Shown here: positions 6,061-6,140 of the stretch, in pieces | Numbering within the stretch: the stretch's first letter is position 1 | Layout: the number at the start of each line of letters is the position of its first letter | DNA from: Verrucomicrobiales bacterium | GTDB lineage: Bacteria > Verrucomicrobiota > Verrucomicrobiia > Verrucomicrobiales > Verrucomicrobiaceae | NCBI GenBank assembly: GCA_003453085.1 | Contig: DMMK01000682.1 | Span: forward strand, 1 to 6,140 | DNA: 6,140 nt | Direction of reading: 5' to 3' | Program-made: the position numbers and the translations under genes | Notes under the pieces: model-generated | Seen by the model: only the letters and a program-made list of their open reading frames with translations | Databases searched by the model: none | Told to the model about the DNA's origin: nothing

Positions 6061-6140
6061 TTATTTGCGAGCTTCAGCCTGGGCCTTGTCCATGACGGAC
6101 TTTAGGGTCACCTCGGCTCCGCCCTGGCGCTTGCTTTCAT
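6061..6140 (-). CDS. C-terminal 25 codons of an unidentified gene (partial)
   Basis: The minus-strand frame is open from the window edge to TAA at 6063-6061 and ends ...LKSVMDKAQAEARK. The tail is charged and probably helical. Its reality is supported by the strong intrinsic terminator 33 bases beyond the stop. The fragment is too short to name a family; the start and most of the gene lie outside the window. Confidence 0.65.
   Translation of the reverse strand, partial: ESKRQGGAEVTLKSVMDKAQAEARK

Overview
The window looks like chromosomal DNA from a GC-rich Gram-negative bacterium, most probably of the Verrucomicrobiota (Prosthecobacter/Verrucomicrobium type). This is an inference from three things: strong G/C preference at third codon positions, start codons without Shine-Dalgarno sequences, and a giant exported protein with Fn3-like, He_PIG and glycine-rich beta modules typical of that phylum. 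I see no tRNA, rRNA, CRISPR array, transposase or phage gene.

Layout, left to right. (1) 1-72 is probably the 3' end of a + strand gene. (2) 73-789 (-) encodes a small secreted protein of unknown function; its stop codon shares a TGATCA palindrome with the stop of gene 1. (3) 790-948 is a divergent intergenic region. (4) 949-1761 (+) encodes a two-helix membrane protein with a cytoplasmic domain. (5) 1762-1917 separates convergent genes and holds a long two-tier hairpin that probably terminates the minus-strand gene. (6) 1918-5406 (-) encodes an exported protein of about 1162 residues. It has a signal peptide, two tandem DUF4394 units (probably beta-propeller), an Fn3-like domain, a putative Ig (He_PIG) domain and a long beta-rich tail. 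(7) 5596-5937 (-) is a PhnA/YjdM-family zinc-ribbon protein, the only gene with a confidently recognised family across its whole length. (8) 5990-6027 is a textbook intrinsic terminator for the gene entering from the right edge, whose last 25 codons lie at 6061-6140 (-).

The genes do not form an obvious pathway. They look like separately transcribed units: a convergent pair, a divergent pair, and three minus-strand genes separated by strong or possible terminators. The most distinctive item is the large exported protein: its N-terminal half is an ancient duplication with a period of about 275 residues, it contains almost no lysine there, and the whole mature chain has no cysteine. I found no convincing evidence of an undescribed multi-gene system.
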